A DNA stretch of 64,000 nucleotides from Sulfitobacter undariae (GTDB lineage Bacteria; Pseudomonadota; Alphaproteobacteria; Rhodobacterales; Rhodobacteraceae): NCBI RefSeq assembly GCF_014196805.1, contig NZ_JACIEI010000001.1, positions 496,001 through 560,000 on the forward strand, written 5' to 3'. Positions within the stretch are counted from its first letter, which is position 1. Each line of letters starts with the position of its first letter. Positions 47,101 to 54,690 of this stretch are shown here, piece by piece. Under the pieces are notes generated by a model that saw only the letters and a program-made list of their open reading frames with translations, was not told the DNA's origin and made no database searches. The translations under genes were made by a program, and so were the position numbers.

Positions 47101-47570
47101 AGCCTGACAAAGCCTTGATTAAACTGGCCGAGCTAAAGGCAAAAGGGCCGGGTTATTTGTTGGAATGGGCGCAAAACCGCATCGCTTGGGAAAAGTCCAA
47201 ACGCCAGACGCAAACGGACCAAACACAGGCGACACAGTTCAATAACACCAAGATCGAAGCGGCGTTCTTGGGAGCGGTTGCACAGTATCAAACGCCTCGG
47301 TGGGACGGCCCGATGACCCTGCTGCGGCCCGCATTGGACCTTGCCTATAAGGTCAGCGGTGGCAATTGGGTAAGCAGTGCGCGGGAATATGTTTTTGCGG
47401 ACAACGAATGGACGCAATACGCACCGCATGTGCAAGTGATTGAAGTGCCGGGGGATCATGACAGCATGGTCCTGTCGCCCAACGTGGTTGTGATGGCCGC
47501 CGAGTTGCGCGAAATTATCAATGAAGCCTTGGCGGATGATGCGCCTCGCCAAGCCACGGCAGCGGAGTAA
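41166..47570 (+). CDS. One-module type I polyketide synthase (KS-AT-KR-DH-ACP-TE)
   Basis: This is a 2134-residue megasynthase. KS spans about 13-440 with Cys186 (TACSTSL), His322 (CHGTGT) and His362 (NIGHLD). AT spans 538-830 with Ser634 (GHSMGE) and His733 (AAHSRML). KR comes next: NADPH loop TYLITGGFGGIG at 1171, LDD at 1277-1279 (B-type), Tyr1334 and Asn1338. DH follows at about 1390-1660 with His1418 (HRMADGTAVMPGT, one residue longer than the usual HxxxG spacing) and Asp1584 (HPGLMDLA). ACP has Ser1796 (GGHSL), and TE has Ser1941 (GFSGGG), Asp1968 and His2098. KR before DH is unusual. It has no loading module, so a PCP-bound starter from the NRPS is likely. The start has a weak AAGGTGAG. 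Confidence 0.93.
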   Translation: MTKHSQNNTSADMDIAIVGMAVNVPGAQTVGAYWENLRDGVSSIRRLSEEELLAAGETAENIARRNYVRAAADLKGFETFDAEFFGFSPKDAAILDPQHRKFLEVAWEAMEQAGHVPETVNGPIGVYAGCGMGSYFYFNICSNPDLVDDVGMFLLRHTGNDKDFLSTRVSHVFDLKGPSINLQTACSTSLVAIHYAAAALRAGEVDMALAGGVTIELPQGRGYVFKENEILSPDGECHAFDHRAQGTVFGSGAGCVALKRLSDAQADGDHIWAVIKGSAINNDGAAKAGYLAPSVDGQAAAIGLALDASGVPADQIELIECHGTGTYLGDPIEIAALTEAYREHTDKVDYARIGSVKTNIGHLDTAAGVAGLVKATLALHHGAMPPSLGYEAPNPAIGFEGSPFSVNAALTPWPRRATPRYAAINALGVGGTNAHAILSDAPQRAPSEESDFPFHVLCISGRSKAALDANTAALCAHLRANPEQDLADVAHTLKNGRRGFERRRVVVAETAVEAADLLDAGDTRRVFTHERLGDAPEVVFMFPGGGAQYPDMARDLYETEPAFAEAMDRGLDHLAPQLDYDIRALWLPDADAAAAAETLKKPSVQLPLIAIVEYALAQLWISWGVKPAALVGHSMGENVAACLAGVMSFENLIDLVLLRGRLFDTVPAGGMLSVPLSLEAVKPYLQDDLDIASVNGPELTAISGPDGALKALAERLAQDEVESQRIAIDIAAHSRMLEPILAEYRGFLAGLDLRAPTLPFMSNRTGVAITTAQATDPDYWVGQLRNTVNFADCIETLAATEGRVFLEVGPGKALSSLAQMCADVKPAQVLSSLRHPDQAIADDMYFMGIIGRLWACGVEADWDQIWGEARRNRVVLPTYQFQRSPYFIAAGTQAATVTAPALARLDDLADWGSVPSWRAQYADVDADLNAALAGAADEAWLIFADQGGVAAPVIDRLRASGAAVSVVESSDSFADLGQGRYSLAPEQGREGYDALMAALTEAGQTPTRIAHFWGVTDAEDHRPGSSFYDRMLEQGFYSLLWLGQSLAERADAPETHVTVFTNGAARVASEALLYPEKAMISGPAGVMPHEIAALTVASVDLSMAKPAAPKRLFARATPEAASDMTDVIMEELLATPANAVIALREGRRYLRGIRSQRLAQAQTPAIKRGGTYLITGGFGGIGQTIAADLLSTHDARAVLLSRAVLPAREAWPRVLQTTHAGDALARRIRAVLRLEALGGTVEVATADVINVAQMRKVIEGLRARGPIDGVFHAAGTLDDAPLLGKTQAQVDAVLAPKVQGLRVLDQLLPDGSVDLMVLFSSTSTATRAAGQVDYVAANDYLNAFAQARAGGKTRVVAVNWGVWADVGMAAEAVGGAPIETLPPRTLTVPMLDSVEVLEGESRFAATLDAASDWVLDQHRMADGTAVMPGTGMVEGLAQAAQGAGVEMPFSLRDLYFLRAFDAPEGQSRKMRISLTPEAGGFSAALRSDCLLGDRAGWQMHAEAHVVTAPTAVKAIDLEQISSRLGAVEEANGAHMPTRQEAHLRFGPQWQVLRARQLGEGEGLARLLLETPLDAGQILHPGLMDLATGWAIDLATGYDGTDLWVPMSYGEISIYAPLPSEIYSWVQLRASGADDVRFDVTLCDSEGVVLVQVRDFAMTRLKGGFAAQSAALTASEVAFDDEAQPQERQQSEAEERLAYLVAQGITAAEGPQALARALALDVPQVYVSSLPLKGLIAQADTPPREMPTGQSFERTDLEGFVAPEGRVQVALAGMWSTLLGVSPVGADDSFFDLGGHSLIAVRLFAAVKREFGVEFPISVLFEAPTIADIAARITEQTGEAPQGDAPEAETAKPRFVHLVPLNGVKPSKAAPLFVVAGMFGNVLNLRHLAMQFADERTVYGLQARGLIGDSAPHDTIEQAATDYIAELRQVQAKGPYLLSGFSGGGITAYEMARQLRAVGEDVAVLALLDSPLPVRPSLSKPDKALIKLAELKAKGPGYLLEWAQNRIAWEKSKRQTQTDQTQATQFNNTKIEAAFLGAVAQYQTPRWDGPMTLLRPALDLAYKVSGGNWVSSAREYVFADNEWTQYAPHVQVIEVPGDHDSMVLSPNVVVMAAELREIINEALADDAPRQATAAE

Positions 47571-47574
47571 CCCC

Positions 47575-48549
47575 ATGTCTAGACCTGCTGTTTTATGTAT
47601 ATTGCTTAACTTTCGTACGGCTGAAATGACCCTGCGTGCGGCAGAGGCGGCTTTGGCCGATCTGCACGCCTTGGGCGGTGAATTGGTGATTGTCGATAAC
47701 GCCTCTGGTGATGGTTCTTATGAGGTCATCTCACGCGAAGTTGCAGCGCGTGGTTGGGGAGAGGGCGGCTTGGTGCGGGTTGTGGCCTCGCCTGTGAATG
47801 GCGGCTTTGGCGCAGGCAATAACATCGGCCTGCGTATGGTGATGAGCGACGGTCAGGCGCCTGACTATTATTATATCCTGAACTCCGATGCTTTTCCCGA
47901 TGCAGGGTGCACCGCCGCGCTGCTGACCCATCTTGAGGCACATCCGAAGGCGGGCATCGCTTGCTCTCATATTCGCGGGGAAGATAATCTGACCCACACC
48001 ACGGCTTTCCGCTTTCCCACCATCGCGGGCGAATTTGTCGGCGCGGCGCGGTTGGGATTTATTGAGCGGATGCTGCCAGAAGCACCTGTGCCAATTCCCC
48101 AACCCGAAACCACCCAACAGGTGGATTGGAGTGCGGGGGCCAGCATGATGTTGCGCGCCGAGATGCTGAAAGAGATCGGGACATTCGACGAAGTGTTCTT
48201 TCTGTACTTTGAAGAAACCGATTTATGTTTGCGTGCTGCGCGGGCCGGCTGGTCTTGTTGGTATGTGCCAGACAGCCGTGTTGTGCACATCGGCTCTGTC
48301 TCGACGGGTATGAAGGTTAAACGCCGCATGCCGTCCTATTGGTACGATTCACGCCGTCACTATTTCATCAAAAACCACGGGCGAGCCTATGCTGTGGCTG
48401 CCCTTTTTGCCCATCTGGCCGGTGGCATTTTGCACCGTTTGCGTACCGCAATTGCAGGCCGAAAACCGCAAGACCCCAGCTGGTTCCTGCGGGATCTGCT
48501 TACCCATGCCACGACGCCTTATCGACAGTCCTCGGAGGACCGCACATGA
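47575..48549 (+). CDS. Glycosyltransferase family 2 (rhamnosyltransferase-like) between PKS and NRPS
   Basis: This is a 324-residue protein. The GT-A start is AVLCILLNFRTAEMTLRAAEA, with VIVDNASGDGS, NGGFGAGNNIGL (typical of WbbL/RfbN-type enzymes) and the DxD-like LNSDAFPD. FFLYFEETDLCLRAARAGW is present. It starts four bases after the PKS stop and overlaps the NRPS by four bases, so translation is coupled to both. An EPS-type or natural-product glycosylation role is inferred from this position; the acceptor cannot be told. Confidence 0.88.
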   Translation: MSRPAVLCILLNFRTAEMTLRAAEAALADLHALGGELVIVDNASGDGSYEVISREVAARGWGEGGLVRVVASPVNGGFGAGNNIGLRMVMSDGQAPDYYYILNSDAFPDAGCTAALLTHLEAHPKAGIACSHIRGEDNLTHTTAFRFPTIAGEFVGAARLGFIERMLPEAPVPIPQPETTQQVDWSAGASMMLRAEMLKEIGTFDEVFFLYFEETDLCLRAARAGWSCWYVPDSRVVHIGSVSTGMKVKRRMPSYWYDSRRHYFIKNHGRAYAVAALFAHLAGGILHRLRTAIAGRKPQDPSWFLRDLLTHATTPYRQSSEDRT

Positions 48550-51500
48550 CCGCTTCCTTTAATCCCTCTGCTTTTTCCTGTGTCATTCTTGGCGATGAGT
48601 CGCTGACAATCGCCTGCGCGGATTTGATCGTTTCCGGCGGTCACCGCGTTGTGGCTGTGGTCTCCACTGACGCGGATGTGCGCGCGTGGGCTGACGGCCA
48701 AGGCGTGGCTGTTTATGCGCGGCCCTCCGATCTGGCCCGTGTGGATTTACCTGCCTTTGACTGGCTGTTGAGCATTGCAAACCTGCGCATCATCCCAGAA
48801 CCGGTACTGGCCTTGCCTGCCAAGGGGGCCGTGAACTTTCACGATGGTCCATTGCCGCGCTACGCGGGTCTGAACACGCCTGCATGGGCGATCATCAACG
48901 GCGAAACGCAGCATGGCGTGAGCTGGCACATGATCGAAGGCGGCGTAGACGAAGGCGATCTGTTGGCGCAAGAGTTGATTGATATCGGGGGAGATGAGAC
49001 CGCGTTCAGCCTCAATTCAAAATGCTATGCCGCAGGGGTGGAAAGCTTTGCCCGCGTGATGGCGCAACTGGAAAGCGGCACGCCCGAGCGGACGGCGCAA
49101 GACCTGAGCCAGCGCAGCTATTTTGCCCGTGACCAACGGCCCACGGTGATGGGCCTGATAGATTTTACCCAAACCACCACACAAATTATGGCGCTGCTGC
49201 GGGGGCTGGATTTCGGCGGGTATTGGAACCCGCTGGGACTGGCTAAAGTCGCGGCTGGCGGGGCTGTATTCACCGTTTCGGGCGCAACGCTTGCAACAGG
49301 TTCAGGTGAATGCGGCACTGTTCTGGAGGCTGCTGGTGATGCGCTGGTGGTGGCCACAACGGATGGTGCTGTGCGTTTGACGGGGCTTGCTAGCCCGACA
49401 GGTGACGCGGTGCCTGCAATCGGCACGGTTCTGGACGCGTCAGATGCAGCGTTGGGCGAGGCTCAAAAACGGGTGCTGGCGGATGAAGCCTATTGGCGTG
49501 GCCGTTTGGCGCGGATGGAAACATTGCCCCTGCCACTGACCAGTGGTGAAGCCAAAGGGGAGTGGACACAGCGCCACGTATCCTTGCCGCAAGGTACAGA
49601 CCGTGAAGCCGCCGTGCAGGCCATTCTGGCCGCAGCTGTTTCAGGGGCAGGTGTTCCTGCCGGTGATATCGGCCATGCAGTAACGCCTGCTGATGTGCGG
49701 TTTGCCGCGCCGTGGGTGCCATTGAACAGCGATGAACCGCTGGCTGCGCAATTGGCGCGCATCGCCAATACAGCCGGTTTCGCCGCTGATCTGCCGCACC
49801 GCGATCCCGCGATCACAGCGCAGACACCTGCGACTATGTTGGCTGATGCGCCAGTTGCAGGCAGCGCACTGACATATGTAATCGCTGAGTGTCAGATCAC
49901 GTTGCATGGGGATACGGGGCTGTTGTCCGACGTGGCAATGGATATCCTTGCAGCGCGTCTGGCACATTCTCTGGCGGGCGGCACTGGCTTGGCTGAATCA
50001 GAGCGTGCGCAGCTTTTGAATGGTTGGAATGCCACCAAAGTCGCTTACACGGCTGATCCAGTGCATGTTGATTTTGAAGCGCAGGTTGCGCGGACACCTG
50101 ATGCAACCGCTCTGGTGTTTGAGGATCAAACCCTCAGCTATGCCGCGCTGAATGCGGCTGCAAACAGGCTGGCGCACCGTCTTGTGGCGCAAGGCGTGAC
50201 CAAGGGAACGCCTGTGGGGCTCTCCACATCGCGGGGGCCAGATTTGCTCATCGGGGCGCTGGGTATCCTGAAGGCAGGCGGGGCTTATGTGCCGCTTGAT
50301 CCCGCTTATCCTGCTGACCGGATTAAACATTACATCGCAGACAGTGGCGCGCCCGTGATCGTGACCCAATCGGCGTTGGCGGAGAGCCTGCCCAAAGGGG
50401 ATGCGGCGCTCGTGGTGCTGGACATCGATACCCAATTGGCGGCGCAGCTTGATACCAATCCTGACGCGGGCGCGGATGGCAGCACGCTGGCGTATCTGAT
50501 CTATACTTCTGGCTCCACAGGCACACCCAAAGGGGTCATGGTCAGCCACGGGAATGTGGCGAATTTCTTTGCGGGTATGGATGATCGGATCAGCCATAAA
50601 GACGGTGATGCATGGCTGGCTGTTACCAGCCTGTCGTTTGACATTTCCGTGCTAGAGCTGTTCTGGACGCTGTCACGTGGTTTCAAACTGGTGCTGGCAG
50701 GCGATGACAGTCGCACCGAATTGTCCAAAGGCCCGATTGCTGTGTCGGATGCCAAGATCGACTTTAGCCTGTATTATTGGGGCAATGACGGCGGTGTTGG
50801 CCCTGAAAAATACCGCCTGTTGCTGGAAGGCGCCAAATTTGCCGATACCCATGGGTTCAATGCGGTCTGGACGCCCGAACGGCATTTCCACGCCTTTGGC
50901 GGACCTTATCCGAACCCCTCGGTAACGGGGGCGGCAGTGGCTGCGGTCACGAATAACCTTGCTGTACGGGCGGGCTCTTGTGTCGCACCGCTGCACCATC
51001 CTGCGCGCATCGCCGAGGAATGGGCCGTGATCGACAACCTGACAAACGGGCGTGTGGGGCTTGCCATCGCGTCGGGCTGGCAGCCGGATGATTTTGTTTT
51101 GCGTCCTGAAAATACACCGCCAAACAACAAACCCGCAATGTTCACCACCATTGACCAATTGCGGGCTTTGTGGCGGGGCGATGCGGTGGAATTCCCCACC
51201 AAAGACGGCACGCCCTTTGCGGTGGTGACCCAACCGCGCCCCGTGTCAAAAGAGCTACCCGTTTGGGTGACCACGGCGGGCAATCCTGCAACGTGGAAAG
51301 AAGCAGGCGCAATCGGGGCTAACGTCTTGACGCATTTGCTGGGGCAATCGGTGGAAGAAGTCGGCGAGAAGATTAAACTCTATCATGCTGCTTTGCGTGA
51401 GGCAGGGCATGATCCGGCTGATTTCAAAGTCACATTGATGCTGCACACTTATCTGTCCGACAGCCGCGTCCATGCCGAAGACGTCGCACGCGAACCGATG

Positions 51501-53024
51501 AAAGAGTATCTGCGTTCGGCGGCGGGGCTGATCAAGCAATATGCATGGGCCTTCCCTGCGTTCAAACGTCCCGAAGGGGCAACCAACCCCTTTGAGGTCA
51601 ACCTTGACGGGTTGGACGATGAGGAAATGGAAGCGATCCTTGAGTTCGCCTTTCAACGTTACTTCAACGATAGCGGTTTGTTCGGCACGGTTGACGATGC
51701 CGTAGCGCGTACCGAAGAATTGAAACGCATTGGCGTCAATGAAATCGCCTGTTTGATCGACTATGGCATCGATGTGGATGCGGTGATGGACAGCCTGATA
51801 CCTTTGGCTGAGGTGCTATCACGTGCCAATGCAGGCGCAGCTCTGGCAGAGGATGATTTTTCGCTGGCGGCGCAGTTGATGCGGCACAAAGTCAGCCACA
51901 TGCAATGTACACCGTCGATGGCGCAGATGATGGTGATGAACGACGAGACACGTTTTGCCTTGTCTGGTTTGCGCGAATTGATGGTAGGTGGCGAAGCCTT
52001 GCCAGGGGCGCTGGCAGCAGAGCTGATCCAAGCCTGCGGCGGGCGAGTGCAAAACATGTATGGGCCAACCGAAACAACGATCTGGTCTACAACCCAGATG
52101 GTCACGCAGCCCGAGACCACAGCAGCCATCGGCACGCCGATCGCGAATACCCAAACCTATGTCTTGGATGAGACGCTGACGCCGCGCCCTGTCGGGGTCG
52201 CGGGTGAGCTGTATATCGCTGGGGATGGGGTCACTTTAGGCTATCATGACCGCCCCGAGATGACAGCAGAGCGGTTTGTGGATAACCCGTTTGGCAGTGG
52301 CAAAATGTACCGCACAGGCGATCTGGCCATGTGGCGCTGCGATGGCAGTCTGGGCTTTATGGGACGTGCGGATGATCAGGTGAAAATCCGCGGTCACCGG
52401 ATTGAGCTGGGCGAGATCGAGAGCGCCTTGGCCGCGCAGGCGGGTATCACGCAGGCGGTTGTGGTTGCCCGTGAAGCCAGAGGCGGCGCGCAACTGGTGG
52501 GTTATGTCACCGGATCAAACATCAACGAAGACGCGTTGCGCCGTGCGCTATCTGCGACCTTGCCCGATATTATGGTGCCAGCGCGGATTGTCGAAGTGGC
52601 GCGCATGCCGCTGACGCCAAACAAGAAAATTGATCGTAAAGCACTGCCTGCACCAACGGCCAAAGTTGCCCCATCAGCAGCGCTAGACGCCCCCGTGCAA
52701 GGCGGCACACAGGCCGCGATTGCACAGGTCTGGACGGCGATCCTTGGCGTGGCAAATATCAGGCCCTCTGATAACTTCTTTAGCTTGGGGGGGCATTCTT
52801 TGTTGGCCGTTCAGGCGCACCGCGACATCAAAGCGGCATTGGGGGTAGATAAATTGGGCATCACCGACATCTTCCGTTTTCCAACACTTGAGGGGCTGGC
52901 GGCGCATCTGGATAAGGGCAAGGTAGCTGTTGCAGAAGTACCTGCCGAAGCGGCCCCAGCCAAAGCTGAAACCATTTCCAAACGTCGGGCCATGCGGGCA
53001 GGGCGGGCCAAGGCTGACTCGTGA
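48546..53024 (+). CDS. NRPS: formyltransferase, vestigial C, Gly-type A domain with inserted luciferase-like monooxygenase, PCP
   Basis: This is a 1492-residue synthetase. Residues 1-210 resemble a formyltransferase (Asn97, His99 in NFHDGPLPRYAGLN; Asp135 in GGVDEGDLL). Residues 300-490 look like the end of a condensation domain (YWRGRLARM) but lack HHxxxDG. The A domain starts near 505: A3 LIYTSGSTGTPKG at 651, A4 FDIS at 698, A5 YGPTETT at 1172, A7 RTGDL at 1256, A10 NKKIDRKAL at 1359. Between A4 and A5, at about 735-1085, lies a luciferase-like FMN monooxygenase (MupA/Atu3671 type; HFHAFGGPYPNPS). PCP Ser is 1418 (GGHSLL). No TE is present. The ten-residue pocket reads D-I-L-Q-M-G-M-I-W, close to the glycine code. 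The start at 48546 overlaps the GT gene; an upstream extension in this frame lies inside the GT gene. Confidence 0.93.
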   Translation: MTASFNPSAFSCVILGDESLTIACADLIVSGGHRVVAVVSTDADVRAWADGQGVAVYARPSDLARVDLPAFDWLLSIANLRIIPEPVLALPAKGAVNFHDGPLPRYAGLNTPAWAIINGETQHGVSWHMIEGGVDEGDLLAQELIDIGGDETAFSLNSKCYAAGVESFARVMAQLESGTPERTAQDLSQRSYFARDQRPTVMGLIDFTQTTTQIMALLRGLDFGGYWNPLGLAKVAAGGAVFTVSGATLATGSGECGTVLEAAGDALVVATTDGAVRLTGLASPTGDAVPAIGTVLDASDAALGEAQKRVLADEAYWRGRLARMETLPLPLTSGEAKGEWTQRHVSLPQGTDREAAVQAILAAAVSGAGVPAGDIGHAVTPADVRFAAPWVPLNSDEPLAAQLARIANTAGFAADLPHRDPAITAQTPATMLADAPVAGSALTYVIAECQITLHGDTGLLSDVAMDILAARLAHSLAGGTGLAESERAQLLNGWNATKVAYTADPVHVDFEAQVARTPDATALVFEDQTLSYAALNAAANRLAHRLVAQGVTKGTPVGLSTSRGPDLLIGALGILKAGGAYVPLDPAYPADRIKHYIADSGAPVIVTQSALAESLPKGDAALVVLDIDTQLAAQLDTNPDAGADGSTLAYLIYTSGSTGTPKGVMVSHGNVANFFAGMDDRISHKDGDAWLAVTSLSFDISVLELFWTLSRGFKLVLAGDDSRTELSKGPIAVSDAKIDFSLYYWGNDGGVGPEKYRLLLEGAKFADTHGFNAVWTPERHFHAFGGPYPNPSVTGAAVAAVTNNLAVRAGSCVAPLHHPARIAEEWAVIDNLTNGRVGLAIASGWQPDDFVLRPENTPPNNKPAMFTTIDQLRALWRGDAVEFPTKDGTPFAVVTQPRPVSKELPVWVTTAGNPATWKEAGAIGANVLTHLLGQSVEEVGEKIKLYHAALREAGHDPADFKVTLMLHTYLSDSRVHAEDVAREPMKEYLRSAAGLIKQYAWAFPAFKRPEGATNPFEVNLDGLDDEEMEAILEFAFQRYFNDSGLFGTVDDAVARTEELKRIGVNEIACLIDYGIDVDAVMDSLIPLAEVLSRANAGAALAEDDFSLAAQLMRHKVSHMQCTPSMAQMMVMNDETRFALSGLRELMVGGEALPGALAAELIQACGGRVQNMYGPTETTIWSTTQMVTQPETTAAIGTPIANTQTYVLDETLTPRPVGVAGELYIAGDGVTLGYHDRPEMTAERFVDNPFGSGKMYRTGDLAMWRCDGSLGFMGRADDQVKIRGHRIELGEIESALAAQAGITQAVVVAREARGGAQLVGYVTGSNINEDALRRALSATLPDIMVPARIVEVARMPLTPNKKIDRKALPAPTAKVAPSAALDAPVQGGTQAAIAQVWTAILGVANIRPSDNFFSLGGHSLLAVQAHRDIKAALGVDKLGITDIFRFPTLEGLAAHLDKGKVAVAEVPAEAAPAKAETISKRRAMRAGRAKADS

Positions 53025-53725
53025 ACATCGATCCTGCGCTGGTGACCGCGCTGACGCAGTCGGTCCTCCCTTTGGGATTGGCTGTTGCGGCGCGTGATCC
53101 GCGACAGATGCCTGTTGCGGCTGATCCCGAAGAAGCGGTCAACCTGAAGGGGGCTGTACCAAAACGTCTGGCGGAGTTTCACGCGGGCCGTGCTGCTGCG
53201 CGGGCGGCGATGGTATCGCTCTCGTTGCCGCCACGGCCTGTTCCTATCGGAGCAGACCGCGCGCCGATCTGGCCCGAAGGATTAACGGGGAGCATTTCGC
53301 ACACATCTTCGGCCTGTGTGGCCGCCGTGGGACCGCGCAGCACATGGGCGGGCATTGGCGTCGATCTGGAGGATGCAACCCCGCTGGACCCTCTGTTGGT
53401 CGCCGAAGTCTGCACCAAAGCCGAGCAAATCTGGCTTGGTACGCAACCTGCCGCAGAGCGGGGCGTGATGGCGAAACTGATTTTTTCCGCAAAAGAAGCA
53501 GCTTATAAGGCGCAATATCCGCTAACTGGTGCGCTTTTCGGGTTTGAGGTGCTAGAGCTTACAATTGATCGGAATACCAGCCGTTTCAGCGCTTGTTTCC
53601 AGTCTACGCAGGGACCATTTGTAAAAGGGGCGGTTCTTGCCGGTTCTTACGCGCATGCGGCGGGGTTGCTTGTCACCGGAGTGGTTGTAAGGCAATCTGC
53701 CATGGCGGATTTGGTTAACGGTTAA
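53021..53725 (+). CDS. 4'-phosphopantetheinyl transferase (EntD/Sfp type)
   Basis: This 234-residue enzyme attaches the phosphopantetheine arm from CoA to carrier proteins. Core motifs are GIGVDLEDAT (Asp115, Glu117 bind Mg) and FSAKEAAYKAQYP (Lys158, Glu159, Lys163). The N-terminal RAEFHAGRAAARAAM-like segment (FHAGRAAARAAM) is EntD-like. It starts at GTG 53021 inside the NRPS stop (GTGA). It therefore probably activates the ACP and PCP of the neighbouring PKS and NRPS, making the operon self-contained. Confidence 0.93.
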   Translation: MNIDPALVTALTQSVLPLGLAVAARDPRQMPVAADPEEAVNLKGAVPKRLAEFHAGRAAARAAMVSLSLPPRPVPIGADRAPIWPEGLTGSISHTSSACVAAVGPRSTWAGIGVDLEDATPLDPLLVAEVCTKAEQIWLGTQPAAERGVMAKLIFSAKEAAYKAQYPLTGALFGFEVLELTIDRNTSRFSACFQSTQGPFVKGAVLAGSYAHAAGLLVTGVVVRQSAMADLVNG

Positions 53726-53739
53726 AAGGGGTTGAGCGG

Positions 53740-54690
53740 ATGATGTCTCGGCGGGGCATGGTGCGGCTTGCATCTGCGGCACTGGTTGGTGCAGGTGGTT
53801 TCTTGGCGCTGGGCGCCGGGGTTCGCAGACGTGATGCGGCTCGGGCGCGGGCAGTACTGGATATGCCTGTAGTTGCCCCTGAAACGCCGTTGAACGTCTT
53901 TCATTTGGGTCATTCATTGGTTGGGCGGGATATGCCTGCGATGCTGGCCCAATTGGCACCTGCGGGGCATGATTATGCCAGCCAGCTGGGTTGGGGGACG
54001 CCGTTGCTTGCCCATTGGGAACCCGACGTACCTGTGAACGGGTTTGAGACCGAAAACGATCACCCCAAATTCGCCCCCGCCCGTGAGGCGCTGCAAAGCG
54101 GCGATTTTGATGCGCTGGTATTGACCGAGATGGTCGAGCTGAAAGATGCTATTCGCTATCATGATAGTGCCAAATATCTTGCGAAATGGGCGCAATTTGC
54201 ACGGAATGCACGGCCAGATGTACGGGTGTACTTGTATGAAACATGGCACAACACGGATGATCCTGCAGGGTGGTTGGCACGGATAGATGACGATTACGAT
54301 ACACTGTGGGTGCAGCGTGTTTTAATGCCAGCAGTGGTGCAAACAGGCGTGCCAATACATGTCATCCCAGGGGGGCAAGCATTGGCTGCTTTTGTACGCG
54401 CGGTTGATGCACGGGGTGGTGTGGGCAATGTGGCAGGGCGCGATGCCTTGATGGCGCGGACACCGGAAGGTGCTGTGGATACCATCCACCTGAGCGATCT
54501 GGGAGCTTATTTGATTGCGCTAACGCATTACGCTACGCTTTATCAGCGCAGTCCTGTAGGCTTGCCATTGGCGCTTTACCGCGCGGATGGCACAGCGGCG
54601 GTTGCGCCAGATGCGCAATCGGGCGAATTGATGCAGCAGATTGTCTGGGACGTAGTCCGAAGCACAAGCTTTAGCGGAGTAGCGGCATGA
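53740..54690 (+). CDS. SGNH-type hydrolase/acyltransferase-like protein
   Basis: This is a 316-residue exported protein (signal MSRRGMVRLASAALVGAGG, twin-arginine-like). The fold looks like SGNH/GDSL: Ser59 in VFHLGHSLVG, and Asp247/His250 in DTIHLSDLGAYL. It keeps the motif LYETWHN and GGQALAAF shared with the first half of the next gene, so the two arose by duplication. Possible roles are acyl esterase or sugar O-acyltransferase on the polysaccharide or on the PKS/NRPS product; the substrate is unknown. It starts 14 bases after the PPTase stop and overlaps the next gene by four bases. Confidence 0.78.
   Translation: MMSRRGMVRLASAALVGAGGFLALGAGVRRRDAARARAVLDMPVVAPETPLNVFHLGHSLVGRDMPAMLAQLAPAGHDYASQLGWGTPLLAHWEPDVPVNGFETENDHPKFAPAREALQSGDFDALVLTEMVELKDAIRYHDSAKYLAKWAQFARNARPDVRVYLYETWHNTDDPAGWLARIDDDYDTLWVQRVLMPAVVQTGVPIHVIPGGQALAAFVRAVDARGGVGNVAGRDALMARTPEGAVDTIHLSDLGAYLIALTHYATLYQRSPVGLPLALYRADGTAAVAPDAQSGELMQQIVWDVVRSTSFSGVAA

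Noticed and set aside
48339..48545. Extending the NRPS upstream to 48339 (69 extra residues).
   Set aside because: The extra region lies inside the glycosyltransferase gene, has a Cys-rich and Pro-rich nonsense composition, and the ATG at 48546 has the expected four-base overlap with that gene.
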